Assembly (NCBI GenBank): GCA_029212405.1
Contig: JARGNR010000063.1
Location: 1 to 33,868 of the forward strand
From: Saprospiraceae bacterium
Lineage (GTDB): Bacteria; Bacteroidota; Bacteroidia; Chitinophagales; Saprospiraceae
DNA length: 33,868 nt
Direction of reading: 5' to 3'
The notes under the pieces were generated by a model. That model ran no database searches. It saw only the letters and a program-made list of their open reading frames with translations, and had not been told where the DNA came from. Both the position numbers and the translations under genes were made by a program. This document shows positions 15,135-23,207 of the stretch, piece after piece (within the stretch, counting starts at the first letter, position 1; the number at the start of each line of letters is the position of its first letter).

Positions 15135-15659
15135 TTAAAACTCTTCAACTCTTACATCAACAACCGTATCAAATATATTTCGATCATCTTCGAGAATGAT
15201 TGATGCATCAATATCATAATCGAAATAAATTCGATATCGCTTGTTTTCCAACAAGTCAAAATCGCCTCCAAACATTTGTTGTCCAGAATATATGGGAGTA
15301 TTTGCTTTAATCGTTACTCCATCAACTGTAGTGGCTGAAATACTACTTAGACTCGCATTTAACCCAATATAAGAGTCTTCCCAATGCGATTCGTTTCCTA
15401 CTAATACGGGTTCCGTGTCTTCTGATAAGTCAAAACTAACGTCGATGCCTGCATATTGTTGTATATTACTTATCCCCTTATTTTCATTAAATAAGCGAAT
15501 GTACCCATGATTCATGCTGATATCTTGGTACAATTCTGACTTCTTAGCGGACACATAAATTTCCAACATAGGATCCGCATCCTTCTTCCCACAGGAAGCC
15601 ATTAGAAAGAGAGAAAAGACTAGAGCTATAAGTTTGTTCGATTTTTTCATTTTATTCAT
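15135..15659 (-). CDS. Small lipoprotein heading the ECF sigma operon
   Basis: 174 aa. Lipoprotein signal with basic N-terminus (M-N-K-M-K-K-S-N-K), hydrophobic core and L-M-A-S-C lipobox at about residue 23, followed by G-K-K-D-A-D. The rest is beta-rich, with R-Y-R-I-Y-F-D-Y-D-I-D near the C-terminus. No family recognised. It is the first gene in the direction of transcription, so it may be a sensor or output of the sigma system. A second ATG three codons in (15650) is an equally possible start. The 99 bp upstream should carry the operon promoter. Confidence 0.8.
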   Translation of the reverse strand: MNKMKKSNKLIALVFSLFLMASCGKKDADPMLEIYVSAKKSELYQDISMNHGYIRLFNENKGISNIQQYAGIDVSFDLSEDTEPVLVGNESHWEDSYIGLNASLSSISATTVDGVTIKANTPIYSGQQMFGGDFDLLENKRYRIYFDYDIDASIILEDDRNIFDTVVDVRVEEF

Positions 15660-15758
15660 TTTTTATAGTGATCAATAAGGCCTTTGATAACTACGTCGAA
15701 CTGAAATCCAAAAAGGTTAGAAAAAAAGAAAAAAACTTTTCAAAATTATTTCTGGCAT

Positions 15759-17411
15759 TTATAGACCAAGGACTTTTACCCCCTGCTCAAATATGATATC
15801 CACAGGTATTCCTTTGGCAGAAAGTCGATCCAAATCCGCTTGCAATTGTTCCTTAATCACTCCTTTGTCCGCCACCAATGCAGCTACTCCATCATAATCA
15901 CCATCTCCTTGAAGCGTCAATATCTTTTCAGAAAGTGCATCCATGGCTTTTTGGAAATTTTCAAAATTCACCTTGTATTTTCCAGTTGCCTCATCTCGAG
16001 TAAATGCTTTCATTTCGTCAAAAAAGTTGAAACGAATCATATTCGCTTTACCATGTGCCGAAGACGCTCCAAATCTTACTGATCTGAATATTCCTGCCAT
16101 AAAAGTGACAATATAATCATTCAGTTCTCCATCAACTTCTCCTTTTTTATGCAGTTGATTGATCATATACAATCCCAACATATCCGCCTTCCCTTCTTCT
16201 AATGCTGACGCATGTTCCTTTAACGCTTTCCGTACAGTTCCTTTTCCATCTATTGTATTTTTTATACCCAATCCATGTGCCACTTCATGAAACATCGTAT
16301 TGCCAAAAAACGCATCAAATTTAATGTGCTTTCTTTGACTTGGATCAATCAGTTCATCTGCAATCGGAATCAAAATCTTCTCAAATTTTGCCTTCATCGC
16401 ATTTTTCAATTGAAGTCTTCGTGTTCCTTTTTTTAATTGAACTTCCTCATCGTTGGGTAAGTTGATCGCAATAGTTTTACTACCGGCATTACAATCTCCT
16501 GCATAATACACTACATCGTACGCATTCAGCTCTGTGTCTCTACCAGGCTCTTCTGTTTTATATGCTGGTGAAACGGGTAATCCTTCTTGCAATTCAGGTA
16601 AGAATGCTGCATATTTTTCCAAACGTTTGCTCCATTCCATGTCTTTTATTAGCACATAAGCTTCATGCGCAGCTTTATAACCAAACAGTTGATCTTCATA
16701 TGTTTCAATAGGGCCAATCACCACATCAATTGGGTTTTGCTTCATATCCAACCATGCAAAATCACTCGGTTGATAGTCATCTGTTAATACAGCCTCTGAT
16801 CTCAATGTGAGGTATTTTTTTAGTCCTGGATCATCTGCAAATTCTGCTGCTTGTTTAAGTAGTTCTGATACTCGAGCCACTTGATTTTTAAATTGAACAT
16901 GATAGGGCACTGACTTTAATGAGCCATCTTCATTTCTTCTAATGAAATTGTATAAACCAGATTTGTTTTCCAAGGTAGATTTCTCGAACTCTTCTTTGGT
17001 CATGTCATTCGGATAGTAATTGGCGCCCATTGGCTTCTCTCCTACCCCTTCCACAAAAGGTTTATTACCATTTAACCTATCCCAAGGACCGTAGTTGATA
17101 TTTACGAATGCTTTGGTTTGCTCATCTTCTAATCCCTCCATTAAGGAAGCTTTATCTCCATACGCTTCGTACCAAAAGAGTTCATTCATTATGTCTCCAG
17201 CTTCGACTAAAATCGGAATCATCTTCTTACTATTTTCACTTAAAGAAGTGAGATCCGCTTCTAATTTGAACGTGGTATACTTTGAAAGCAATTTTTCCAT
17301 TTCAGGGTTTGTACCCTGTTCAGCAGTCTTGTTATTTTCTTCTTTCGATTCTTTGGGTGTGCATGCCAAGATCATAGATGCAGCTAATAAAATCAAAATA
17401 TACGTTCTCAT
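15759..17411 (-). CDS. Lipoprotein metallopeptidase, M49/dipeptidyl-peptidase III-like
   Basis: 550 aa. Lipobox M-I-L-A-C (Cys17). The zinc site is H-E-V-A-H (375-379), and E-E-G-K-A-D (405-410) downstream supplies the third ligand, like E-E-C-R-A-D in DPP III. Other family-like blocks are I-N-Y-G-P-W-D-R-L (105-113) and D-V-V-Y-Y-A-G-D-C-N-A-G (299-310). Classical M49 enzymes have a six-residue HExxGH; this protein has the five-residue HExxH seen in bacterial and plant NUDT3-type relatives. It is probably an outer-membrane-anchored peptidase or related hydrolase; substrate unknown. It is the first of a minus-strand run, and the ECF operon lies downstream of it across 99 bp. Confidence 0.85.
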   Translation of the reverse strand: MRTYILILLAASMILACTPKESKEENNKTAEQGTNPEMEKLLSKYTTFKLEADLTSLSENSKKMIPILVEAGDIMNELFWYEAYGDKASLMEGLEDEQTKAFVNINYGPWDRLNGNKPFVEGVGEKPMGANYYPNDMTKEEFEKSTLENKSGLYNFIRRNEDGSLKSVPYHVQFKNQVARVSELLKQAAEFADDPGLKKYLTLRSEAVLTDDYQPSDFAWLDMKQNPIDVVIGPIETYEDQLFGYKAAHEAYVLIKDMEWSKRLEKYAAFLPELQEGLPVSPAYKTEEPGRDTELNAYDVVYYAGDCNAGSKTIAINLPNDEEVQLKKGTRRLQLKNAMKAKFEKILIPIADELIDPSQRKHIKFDAFFGNTMFHEVAHGLGIKNTIDGKGTVRKALKEHASALEEGKADMLGLYMINQLHKKGEVDGELNDYIVTFMAGIFRSVRFGASSAHGKANMIRFNFFDEMKAFTRDEATGKYKVNFENFQKAMDALSEKILTLQGDGDYDGVAALVADKGVIKEQLQADLDRLSAKGIPVDIIFEQGVKVLGL

Positions 17412-17540
17412 GTGTTATGTGTATTGGATGAAACAATGCGTGAATATACAAAATCCATTGTTTGAAATTAAAACTAAAAAACAAGATTAAAAGATGACTC
17501 TGTTGCGATACTCTTTTCAATAATGGAATGCTGGAGGTTT

Positions 17541-18104
17541 CTACAATTCTCCTTCTAGCCTATACATAATGTCAGTCCTAAGTATGTATTTTACTCCTTT
17601 ATGTATTTTTCCACCCTCATGATCCAACGGATGATAAAAGATCAATGCCATTCCTTTTTTAGGTTGGATACTAAGGTTATAAAAGGACGTTGCACCTCCT
17701 TCGTAATCATCATTGAGATAAATCATAAATGTGTAATAACTACACTCTTTTTCGTTCCTGATGTAACTTTGGTCTCGATGCCTTTTAAAGGATTGCCCAA
17801 CAGTATATTTATAAAACCGAAATCGTTCATTCAATCCGATCGAAATACTATTCCCTACTTTTTTTGGAGCGATATTTTTCAAGTCTTCCCAAAGATCATT
17901 TGCCAATTCTTCATTGTCATAAATGATTCTCAAATTATTTCTAATATGGTCAATCCGTCTAGGGCCTAAATCTGTTTGTACCAGTGCCTCAGAATATCCA
18001 ATGCGCTCTCCCATTGCAATAAAAGCATCGCATTTTTCTGTTGTCCAAAAGTCTTCAATTGTCAAAATAGACTCACCAAAGTGATGTATGTTATTGATTT
18101 TCAT
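17541..18104 (-). CDS. 2-oxoglutarate/Fe(II) dioxygenase, prolyl-4-hydroxylase-like
   Basis: 187 aa. The double-stranded beta-helix core shows the iron ligands H-R-D (109-111) and His162 in D-H-E-G-G, with K172 and R176 placed to bind 2-oxoglutarate. F-Y-K-Y-x-x-G-Q-S-F-K-R-H-R-D, then F-M-I-Y-L-N-D-D-Y-E-G-G-A-T-S-F and P-K-K-G-M-A-L-I-F are the usual strands of the P4Hc family. Cytosolic, no signal peptide. It would hydroxylate a protein or small molecule; the substrate is unknown. It lies 13 bp downstream of the DinB-like gene and is likely co-transcribed with it. Confidence 0.9.
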   Translation of the reverse strand: MKINNIHHFGESILTIEDFWTTEKCDAFIAMGERIGYSEALVQTDLGPRRIDHIRNNLRIIYDNEELANDLWEDLKNIAPKKVGNSISIGLNERFRFYKYTVGQSFKRHRDQSYIRNEKECSYYTFMIYLNDDYEGGATSFYNLSIQPKKGMALIFYHPLDHEGGKIHKGVKYILRTDIMYRLEGEL

Positions 18105-18117
18105 GATATTGGTTGTT

Positions 18118-18594
18118 TTACATCGTAGCCCGTATCATCTTTTTAATCACTACAATCTGACCTAGGTGATAATGGCTGTGCTCTATGAAACCAGCAATGT
18201 TGCGAAAATAGTTCCCATACTTTTCTGCAGAAAATACTGTCCAAATTAATTTTTCATCCATTTGCTCGACTGTTTCAGCCAAGGCTTCAGCTTCCCCATA
18301 CATTTTCTCTAAAAACTGCTCCCATTCAATTTGGGAATGAATCGCTGGATGATCAAAACTATATTTATCCTTTCCAAGTAATGGGCCACCACTGAGCACA
18401 CTTTCCAAGGACGCTACATAATAATGAATGTGGTACGTCAATCCTAGTATGGTGTTCAATTCACCTATTTTTTGGGTTGCCTCTTGCCAAGTAACATCAG
18501 AAAGATTATCCCTAATGTTTGACCATGTCCAATTGACTCCAAAATAGATTTCTCTAATGTGTTTCGCAAGTTGAGTAGTTAATTCCGAGGGCAT
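18118..18594 (-). CDS. DinB-like (DUF1572) four-helix protein
   Basis: 158 aa. L-A-K-H-I-R-E-I-Y-F-G-V-N-W-T-W-S-N-I is typical of Bacteroidota DUF1572/DinB-like proteins. Y-H-I-H-Y-Y in the middle and H-S-H-Y-H-L-G-Q-I near the C-terminus would supply the metal-binding histidines. Many DinB-like proteins are thiol transferases or detoxification enzymes. A longer frame exists, but its start at 18648 is a TTG inside the upstream VOC gene, so the ATG at 18594 is preferred. It sits between the dioxygenase and a VOC gene in the same direction. Confidence 0.85.
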   Translation of the reverse strand: MPSELTTQLAKHIREIYFGVNWTWSNIRDNLSDVTWQEATQKIGELNTILGLTYHIHYYVASLESVLSGGPLLGKDKYSFDHPAIHSQIEWEQFLEKMYGEAEALAETVEQMDEKLIWTVFSAEKYGNYFRNIAGFIEHSHYHLGQIVVIKKMIRATM

Positions 18595-18631
18595 ACTACC
18601 AGATTTAATGGGTGGATTCGAATAAATAGGA

Positions 18632-19003
18632 TTAACGATGTTGATCAATCAAGATCATATTCCCATCCGGATCCACTATAGAAAAACTACCTGGTCCTGA
18701 GGTAGTTTCGTCTACTTCATTCATTATTGGCACATTTTGATCTTTGAGTGATTTTTGAATCTTTCTAACATCATCAAATTCTTCTAAGGCATTAGCACTT
18801 TCATCCCAACCTGGATTAAACGTAAGGATATTCCCTTCAAACATACCCTGAAACAATCCGATTAAGGCATTCCCATTTTTCATTATGAGGTAATTTTTAT
18901 CCATTTGACCAGCAAATACTTCAAACCCCAAGTGTTGATAAAACTGCTTGGATTTTTCTAAATTTTTGACGCTGAGACTTGCTGAAAATGCTCCAATTTT
19001 CAT
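18632..19003 (-). CDS. VOC (glyoxalase/bleomycin-resistance) family protein
   Basis: 123 aa. It has the S-A-S-L-S-V-K-N-L-E-K-S-K-Q-F-Y-x-x-L-G-F opening and the closing D-P-D-G-N-M-I-L-I-D typical of the vicinal oxygen chelate fold. Cytosolic. Substrate cannot be told from sequence; candidates are metal-dependent lyases, dioxygenases or drug-binding proteins. It stands immediately before the DinB-like gene in the transcription direction. Confidence 0.9.
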   Translation of the reverse strand: MKIGAFSASLSVKNLEKSKQFYQHLGFEVFAGQMDKNYLIMKNGNALIGLFQGMFEGNILTFNPGWDESANALEEFDDVRKIQKSLKDQNVPIMNEVDETTSGPGSFSIVDPDGNMILIDQHR

Positions 19004-19056
19004 CTTTAATAGTTTATATTTTACAAATAATTAGTCCTTCCAATGTACCACATTTT

Positions 19057-19563
19057 TTAAACTTCTGATTTTAACTTTGAAAATTTATGTTCATCATAAA
19101 ACTGATCATTTTTAAAAACTGCCTTTCTAGCAATACCTTCATGTTTGAAGTTATTCTTTTCAAGAACTCTCATAGAGCCCAAGTTGTATTCAAACACACC
19201 AGCAAAGATTCTTTCTAAGTCCAGTTCAGTAAAACCAAAGTCTGTAATTTGTCTAACTGCTTCACTTGCAACTCCTTTGCCCCAATAAGGCTCTCCTATC
19301 CAATATCCTAATTCTGCAGATTTTCGATACACATCATTTTGTTGATGTAGACCAATCATTCCACAAAACAATCCATTACATGTAATCGCAAAAGTGGTTT
19401 TGGGGTCTTCTTTTTGCAATAGCTCAATAAAAAAATTAGCTTCTTGCATTGTATAAGGATGAGGCATACTATCTCTGACATTGTTCCATATCTTGATATT
19501 ATTGGCAAGTGTGGACAAATGTTCTAAATCTTGGATTGCCAATTCTCTAAGTATTATTTTCAT
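19057..19563 (-). CDS. GNAT acetyltransferase, RimJ/RimL-like
   Basis: 168 aa. L-R-E-L-A-I-Q-D-L at the N-terminus, G-Y-W-I-G-E-P-Y-W-G-K-G-V-A-S-E-A in the acetyl-CoA-binding region, and R-V-L-E-K-N-N-F-K-H-E-G near the end are the hallmarks of Acetyltransf_3 (RimJ/RimL) enzymes. The acceptor may be a protein N-terminus, an amino acid or a drug. It lies between two VOC genes in the same direction, with a 29-bp gap to the upstream gene. Confidence 0.9.
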   Translation of the reverse strand: MKIILRELAIQDLEHLSTLANNIKIWNNVRDSMPHPYTMQEANFFIELLQKEDPKTTFAITCNGLFCGMIGLHQQNDVYRKSAELGYWIGEPYWGKGVASEAVRQITDFGFTELDLERIFAGVFEYNLGSMRVLEKNNFKHEGIARKAVFKNDQFYDEHKFSKLKSEV

Positions 19564-19592
19564 GCTTTTTCGTTGACCAAGTAATTGATTGC

Positions 19593-20006
19593 TTATGCTT
19601 TGTAAAATTCATTTTTTGGAACCAAGATAGTGGTTAGTTCAACACAATGTCCATCAGGATCATTCATATATATTGATTCAAAAAAAGTGTGATTCTTTTG
19701 TTGAAAAGGAATCTTTAATTGCTCCAAATGCTGTTTTGCCAGATCAAAATCCTCTCCATCTACATTAAAGGCAAAATGATCAATTTTGATATTTTTAGTA
19801 TTCGGGTCAGGAAGTGAATCTTCAGAATCTGCTGGAAATAACGCAACTCCAGTTTTACCAGCCATCATAAAAATTGGAAAAGTCCCCCATTCTTCAAATT
19901 GATATCTCTTCATTCCCAATACATCAGCATACCACGCTGCAGACACTTCCAAATCCTTCACCCGAATTGCCACATGGTCCAAAAAATTTATTTTAAAATG
20001 ATTCAT
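19593..20006 (-). CDS. VOC family protein, second copy
   Basis: 137 aa. The N-terminus F-L-D-H-V-A-I-R-V-K-D-L carries the first metal-binding His, I-D-H-F-A-F-N-V marks the second half, and Y-M-N-D-P-D-G-H-C-V-E-L holds the last Glu of the site. These residues fit a functional VOC metal centre. It differs clearly from the 18632-19003 product, so it is not a recent duplicate. Likely in one operon with the 14-bp-distant membrane gene upstream. Confidence 0.9.
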   Translation of the reverse strand: MNHFKINFLDHVAIRVKDLEVSAAWYADVLGMKRYQFEEWGTFPIFMMAGKTGVALFPADSEDSLPDPNTKNIKIDHFAFNVDGEDFDLAKQHLEQLKIPFQQKNHTFFESIYMNDPDGHCVELTTILVPKNEFYKA

Positions 20007-20020
20007 AGAAGATGTACAAT

Positions 20021-20473
20021 TTATCCTGAAATGTGTAAATCATTTTTCACTTGTTCTTCAGAAACTCGTTGAAGAAAAAGGTAAACAGTTAACGAAGCAC
20101 CAATAATAGAATAGATTAAATTTCCATTCACAAATCCCAATACCAAGGATATAAGTGCAGGACCTTCGATCAAAGCAAACTTTTGCACTGATGCTACCCT
20201 ATACGCCGCAAGCTTTTCTTCTATTGATTTCAAAACATGTATTTTCTCTAATTTATTTTTGAACAAATTTTGAGCTAAAAAAATCAGCGCTATAGCCAGT
20301 AGTGGAACGATGTATAAAAAGATATCAGAATTATCCGCAATATCGAAATGAGGGTCTTTCATCTGAGTATACAGTACTCCATTAATCATTATCAATCCTC
20401 CAACTAAAGCATAATGCAATGTTGTCAGTTCTTTTACTTGTTTATCAAATATTCTTTGTTCTTCCGCATTCAT
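20021..20473 (-). CDS. Small multi-pass membrane protein, unknown function
   Basis: 150 aa with about four hydrophobic segments: around 20-36, 50-68, 104-118 and 120-134. A short charged N-terminus (E-E-Q-R-I-F-D-K-Q-V-K-E-L) and a basic/acidic loop at 70-95 separate them. No family recognised. It is the first gene of the minus-strand VOC/GNAT/DinB/dioxygenase run, with 98 bp to the amidohydrolase stop. Confidence 0.75.
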   Translation of the reverse strand: MNAEEQRIFDKQVKELTTLHYALVGGLIMINGVLYTQMKDPHFDIADNSDIFLYIVPLLAIALIFLAQNLFKNKLEKIHVLKSIEEKLAAYRVASVQKFALIEGPALISLVLGFVNGNLIYSIIGASLTVYLFLQRVSEEQVKNDLHISG

Positions 20474-20571
20474 ACTTTTAGATTTTTTTCTGTTTATAGT
20501 ACTGGCCCTAGTCTTATATTAGTAATACATAGATTGCCTTAAGGGATAACTAAGCTATTATTTCAATCATT

Positions 20572-22257
20572 CTAAAATACTTTTTCTCCTTGTAAATAAG
20601 TAGAAATAACTTTTGTGGTGGAAATACTAGAAACGGGTATTTCCATAATATTTTGATTCAATACTATAAAATCTGCTTCTTTTCCAACTTCCAAAGAGCC
20701 TACTTTATCTTCTTGTCTCATCGTATACGCTGCATGGATCGTATAAGCTTCAATTGCTTCTTCCAACGTAATATTTTGAGGTGCTCGAGTAACGGCATTT
20801 TGAATCCCTACAAATGGGTTCAAATTACTTACATCCCAATCACTACTCAAAGTAATTCTTGCGCCATTTTCTAACAATGACTTTATCGGAACCAAGTTAT
20901 TCGACAAGTGGGCATCGATAAAATCATCATTTTCATGCCATTGATCAGGGTTTGTAAAGTCTCCAGCCACCTGACAATCTGCGGTTACATTAAGTGAAGC
21001 AAAACGCGGCAAATCTTCAGTATCAACAATTTCGCAATGTGTAATTCTATGTCTTCCAGTCCCAGAACTTGAATTCTCAATAGCGTTTAACGCCTCATGA
21101 ATTCCTCGATTCCCAATAGCATGAATGTGAAAATCATAACCTAATGGTTCAAGAGCAGTAATATATTTTTCCAATCGCTCTTGAGTAAGGTAATTCACGC
21201 CATTATTGGTCGCCTCTCCAAACATATCAAATTTATATTCGCTGTGCATGGCTGCAGTTGTATTGGGGACAATTCCATCTATATACACCTTTATTTGATT
21301 GCTTCTCAAGAGGTCATTGGAGTTATTTTCATAAAGCGCTTTTATTTGATCGATCTGAGTTTCGTCCTCATCTGCTGGATAGACCCATATTCCAAGATTA
21401 GCGCGTGCGGTCAACTGCCCATCGTTTGCCAATTTTTGCCAAGTCAAATGATGATTCCGCTTCCAATAGGTCCGAGCATCCGAAAAAGAGGTGATCCCGT
21501 GTTTCGCCAATTCGGGGAATCCAAATGTTACCATCCCATCATAATCATTTTGTTCACTTTCTTGACTTGGTTGCAAAACGATATCCAATAGTACATTACC
21601 AGCATTATCCACCAAAATACCATCCGGTTCATCATTTTCATCTCGCATGATTACTCCCCCTACTGGGTTTTCACTATCTATGGAAATGCTTGCAATTTCT
21701 AATGCTTTGCTATTTACCCAAAGAGAATGAGAGGTTTGCTCCATGATGGCAATTGGCCGAGTTAGAGATACTTCGTCAAGTATTTCTTTCGGGTTTCTTT
21801 CTGCCTCCACTACAGTATGAATGTAATGCCCCCATCCCAATAGCCATCCATTTCCTGGTTTTGAATTGGATGCAGCAAGAACATCATTATAATACAATTC
21901 AGGATCTTCCACCTCATCACTTATAATAAAATCAAAATTGGAGGAACTCGCTTCTAATGGATGCATATGTACATCATGTATTCCAGGCATCACAAATTTT
22001 CCGTCCAAGTCAACTTCATTTACATTTTTATCTGCTATTGTTACAACGTCATCTTTACTTCCTATCGCCAGAATCAGCCCATTATCTATCAACATGGCAT
22101 CTGCCCAGGTTTGCTGAGGGTTGACCGTGAATATCTTGGCATTAAAATACATTGTTTGTGTAGTAGATTCCATATCTAAAGGTTTATTATTGCCGCAAGA
22201 TGATAGAAGAATCATCAAAAGTCCTAAAACTCTTATGAGAATAGAATGAACTGTCAT
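20572..22257 (-). CDS. Lipoprotein amidohydrolase, YtcJ-like (amidohydrolase family 3)
   Basis: 561 aa. Lipobox L-L-S-S-C (Cys21). Then an N-terminal beta-sandwich with F-V-M-P-G-I-H-D-V-H-M-H (88-99), whose H-x-H (97, 99) begins the metal site. Further ligands are likely in H-I-H-A-I-G-N-R-G and R-H-R-I-T-H-C-E, and T-L-S-S-D-W-D carries the last Asp. The C-terminal V-G-S-L-E-V-G-K-E-A-D-F-I-V-L-N closes the sandwich. YtcJ-like enzymes hydrolyse amide or ester bonds in varied small molecules; the substrate cannot be told. Likely anchored in the outer membrane or the periplasmic face. Its upstream region is the long 22258-22803 intergenic stretch. Confidence 0.9.
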   Translation of the reverse strand: MTVHSILIRVLGLLMILLSSCGNNKPLDMESTTQTMYFNAKIFTVNPQQTWADAMLIDNGLILAIGSKDDVVTIADKNVNEVDLDGKFVMPGIHDVHMHPLEASSSNFDFIISDEVEDPELYYNDVLAASNSKPGNGWLLGWGHYIHTVVEAERNPKEILDEVSLTRPIAIMEQTSHSLWVNSKALEIASISIDSENPVGGVIMRDENDEPDGILVDNAGNVLLDIVLQPSQESEQNDYDGMVTFGFPELAKHGITSFSDARTYWKRNHHLTWQKLANDGQLTARANLGIWVYPADEDETQIDQIKALYENNSNDLLRSNQIKVYIDGIVPNTTAAMHSEYKFDMFGEATNNGVNYLTQERLEKYITALEPLGYDFHIHAIGNRGIHEALNAIENSSSGTGRHRITHCEIVDTEDLPRFASLNVTADCQVAGDFTNPDQWHENDDFIDAHLSNNLVPIKSLLENGARITLSSDWDVSNLNPFVGIQNAVTRAPQNITLEEAIEAYTIHAAYTMRQEDKVGSLEVGKEADFIVLNQNIMEIPVSSISTTKVISTYLQGEKVF

Positions 22258-22498
22258 TATTAGTTATTTGTAGGAGAGTAAATATAGAAAGAGTATTGAT
22301 AGGAATAAAAGATAGGGATACATGAAAATGGAAAACCACAAAATTTCATTCCGTAGCATTCTTCATTTTCAAACGTATTATAAACGATTGTAATCCTGGT
22401 GGAAGGAAAAGGAATTAAAATATTCTGATTCGTCTATCTCGCTTGTATTTTAAATAGATTTTGTTTTAAAAAACTCCTCTTGAATTAGCTAACGTGTT

Positions 22499-22541
22499 AA
22501 AAAAAGTAAGCGGTACCCCAAAATAATCTGGAATACCGCTT
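22499..22541 (-). terminator. Minus-strand terminator-like hairpin
   Basis: Perfect 8-bp stem AAGCGGTA (22508-22515) with TACCGCTT (22534-22541), plus an inner CCA/TGG pairing. A run of seven A at 22499-22505 becomes the T tract on the minus strand. The closest minus-strand gene that could use it is rsgA, 670 bp away across the SnoaL-like gene. Confidence 0.55.
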
Positions 22542-22748
22542 GAAGCAACTGGTTTATCTTTCTTATTCTAAAAGATATTGGTTACGTTTCGTGTGTGTTT
22601 CAGGAAGTCAAATAGCACCAACTATAACTTTTTAAAGGACTTTACAAAAACCGTCAACAACCGTAACTGATATTAAATACCTATTCTTTCGCAGAGGTAA
22701 TCAATTTGTTTAAAAAAAATCTCATTGATCTTTTTATTTCGGAAATAA

Positions 22749-22777
22749 TTGAATTTTGAAGATGATAAAGTATTTTG
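22749..22777 (+). promoter_or_regulatory. Possible Bacteroidota sigma-A promoter for the SnoaL-like gene
   Basis: TTG at 22749-22751, then 19 bases, then TATTTTG at 22771-22777, close to the TTG-N19-TAnnTTTG consensus with one base missing. It ends 26 bp before the start codon at 22804. Confidence 0.35.
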
Positions 22778-22803
22778 GGAATCCAATAAAATAGCTAGAT
22801 CAT

Positions 22804-23190
22804 ATGGAGGTTTTAAAATTATGGCATGAAGCGGTTCAAAAAAGAGATCCGAGTATTTTAGATACGATTCTAGCAGAAGATGTTGTTTTTTATTCGCCAG
22901 TTGTTTGGACTGCACAAAAGGGAAAGATGATTACAACACTTTATCTATCTGCAGCAATACATGTGATTGGCACTAAAGACTTTAAGTATGTAAAAGAGCT
23001 GGTCTCAGCTAATTTTATCTGTCTTGAATTTACCACCATAATTGATGGAATTACAGTGAATGGGGTTGATTTGATTACATTAAACAACTCCAATCAAATC
23101 ATTGAGTTCAAAGTGATGGTACGCCCGTTGAAAGGGATGATGATCTTAAAAGAAAAGATGTTTGCCTTGATGGAGCAAATGGGAAAATAG
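22804..23190 (+). CDS. SnoaL/NTF2-like small protein
   Basis: 128 aa. W-H-E-A-V-Q-K-R-D-P-S-I-L-D-T-I-L-A-E-D-V-V-F-Y-S-P at the start and D-L-I-T-L-N-N-S-N-Q-I-I-E-F-K-V-M-V-R-P near the end are the typical N-terminal helix and final strands of the SnoaL-like NTF2 fold. Such proteins are isomerases, hydrolases or binding proteins; its ligand is unknown. No signal peptide. It stands alone on the plus strand and converges on rsgA with only 17 bp between the stops. Confidence 0.85.
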   Translation: MEVLKLWHEAVQKRDPSILDTILAEDVVFYSPVVWTAQKGKMITTLYLSAAIHVIGTKDFKYVKELVSANFICLEFTTIIDGITVNGVDLITLNNSNQIIEFKVMVRPLKGMMILKEKMFALMEQMGK

Positions 23191-23207
23191 AAATAAAACA
23201 AGCGGAG

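Larger units (their letters stand above)
22258..22803. other. Long intergenic region (545 bp)
   Basis: The stretch should hold the promoters of the divergent amidohydrolase (-) and SnoaL-like (+) genes. It also carries a minus-strand terminator-like hairpin (22499-22541) and a plausible plus-strand promoter (22749-22777). I see no convincing small gene. An 80-codon minus frame from 22915 overlaps the SnoaL-like gene and looks like a shadow. Confidence 0.6.

Noticed and set aside
15660-15758. ECF-type AAC...CGT promoter upstream of the sigma operon
   Set aside because: An AACC and a CGTAG occur on the minus strand but the spacing is about 20 bases, outside the usual range; not strong enough to list.
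22673-22915. 80-codon minus frame in the long intergenic region
   Set aside because: Overlaps the well-supported SnoaL-like gene on the other strand, has no recognisable domain and no clear start signal.
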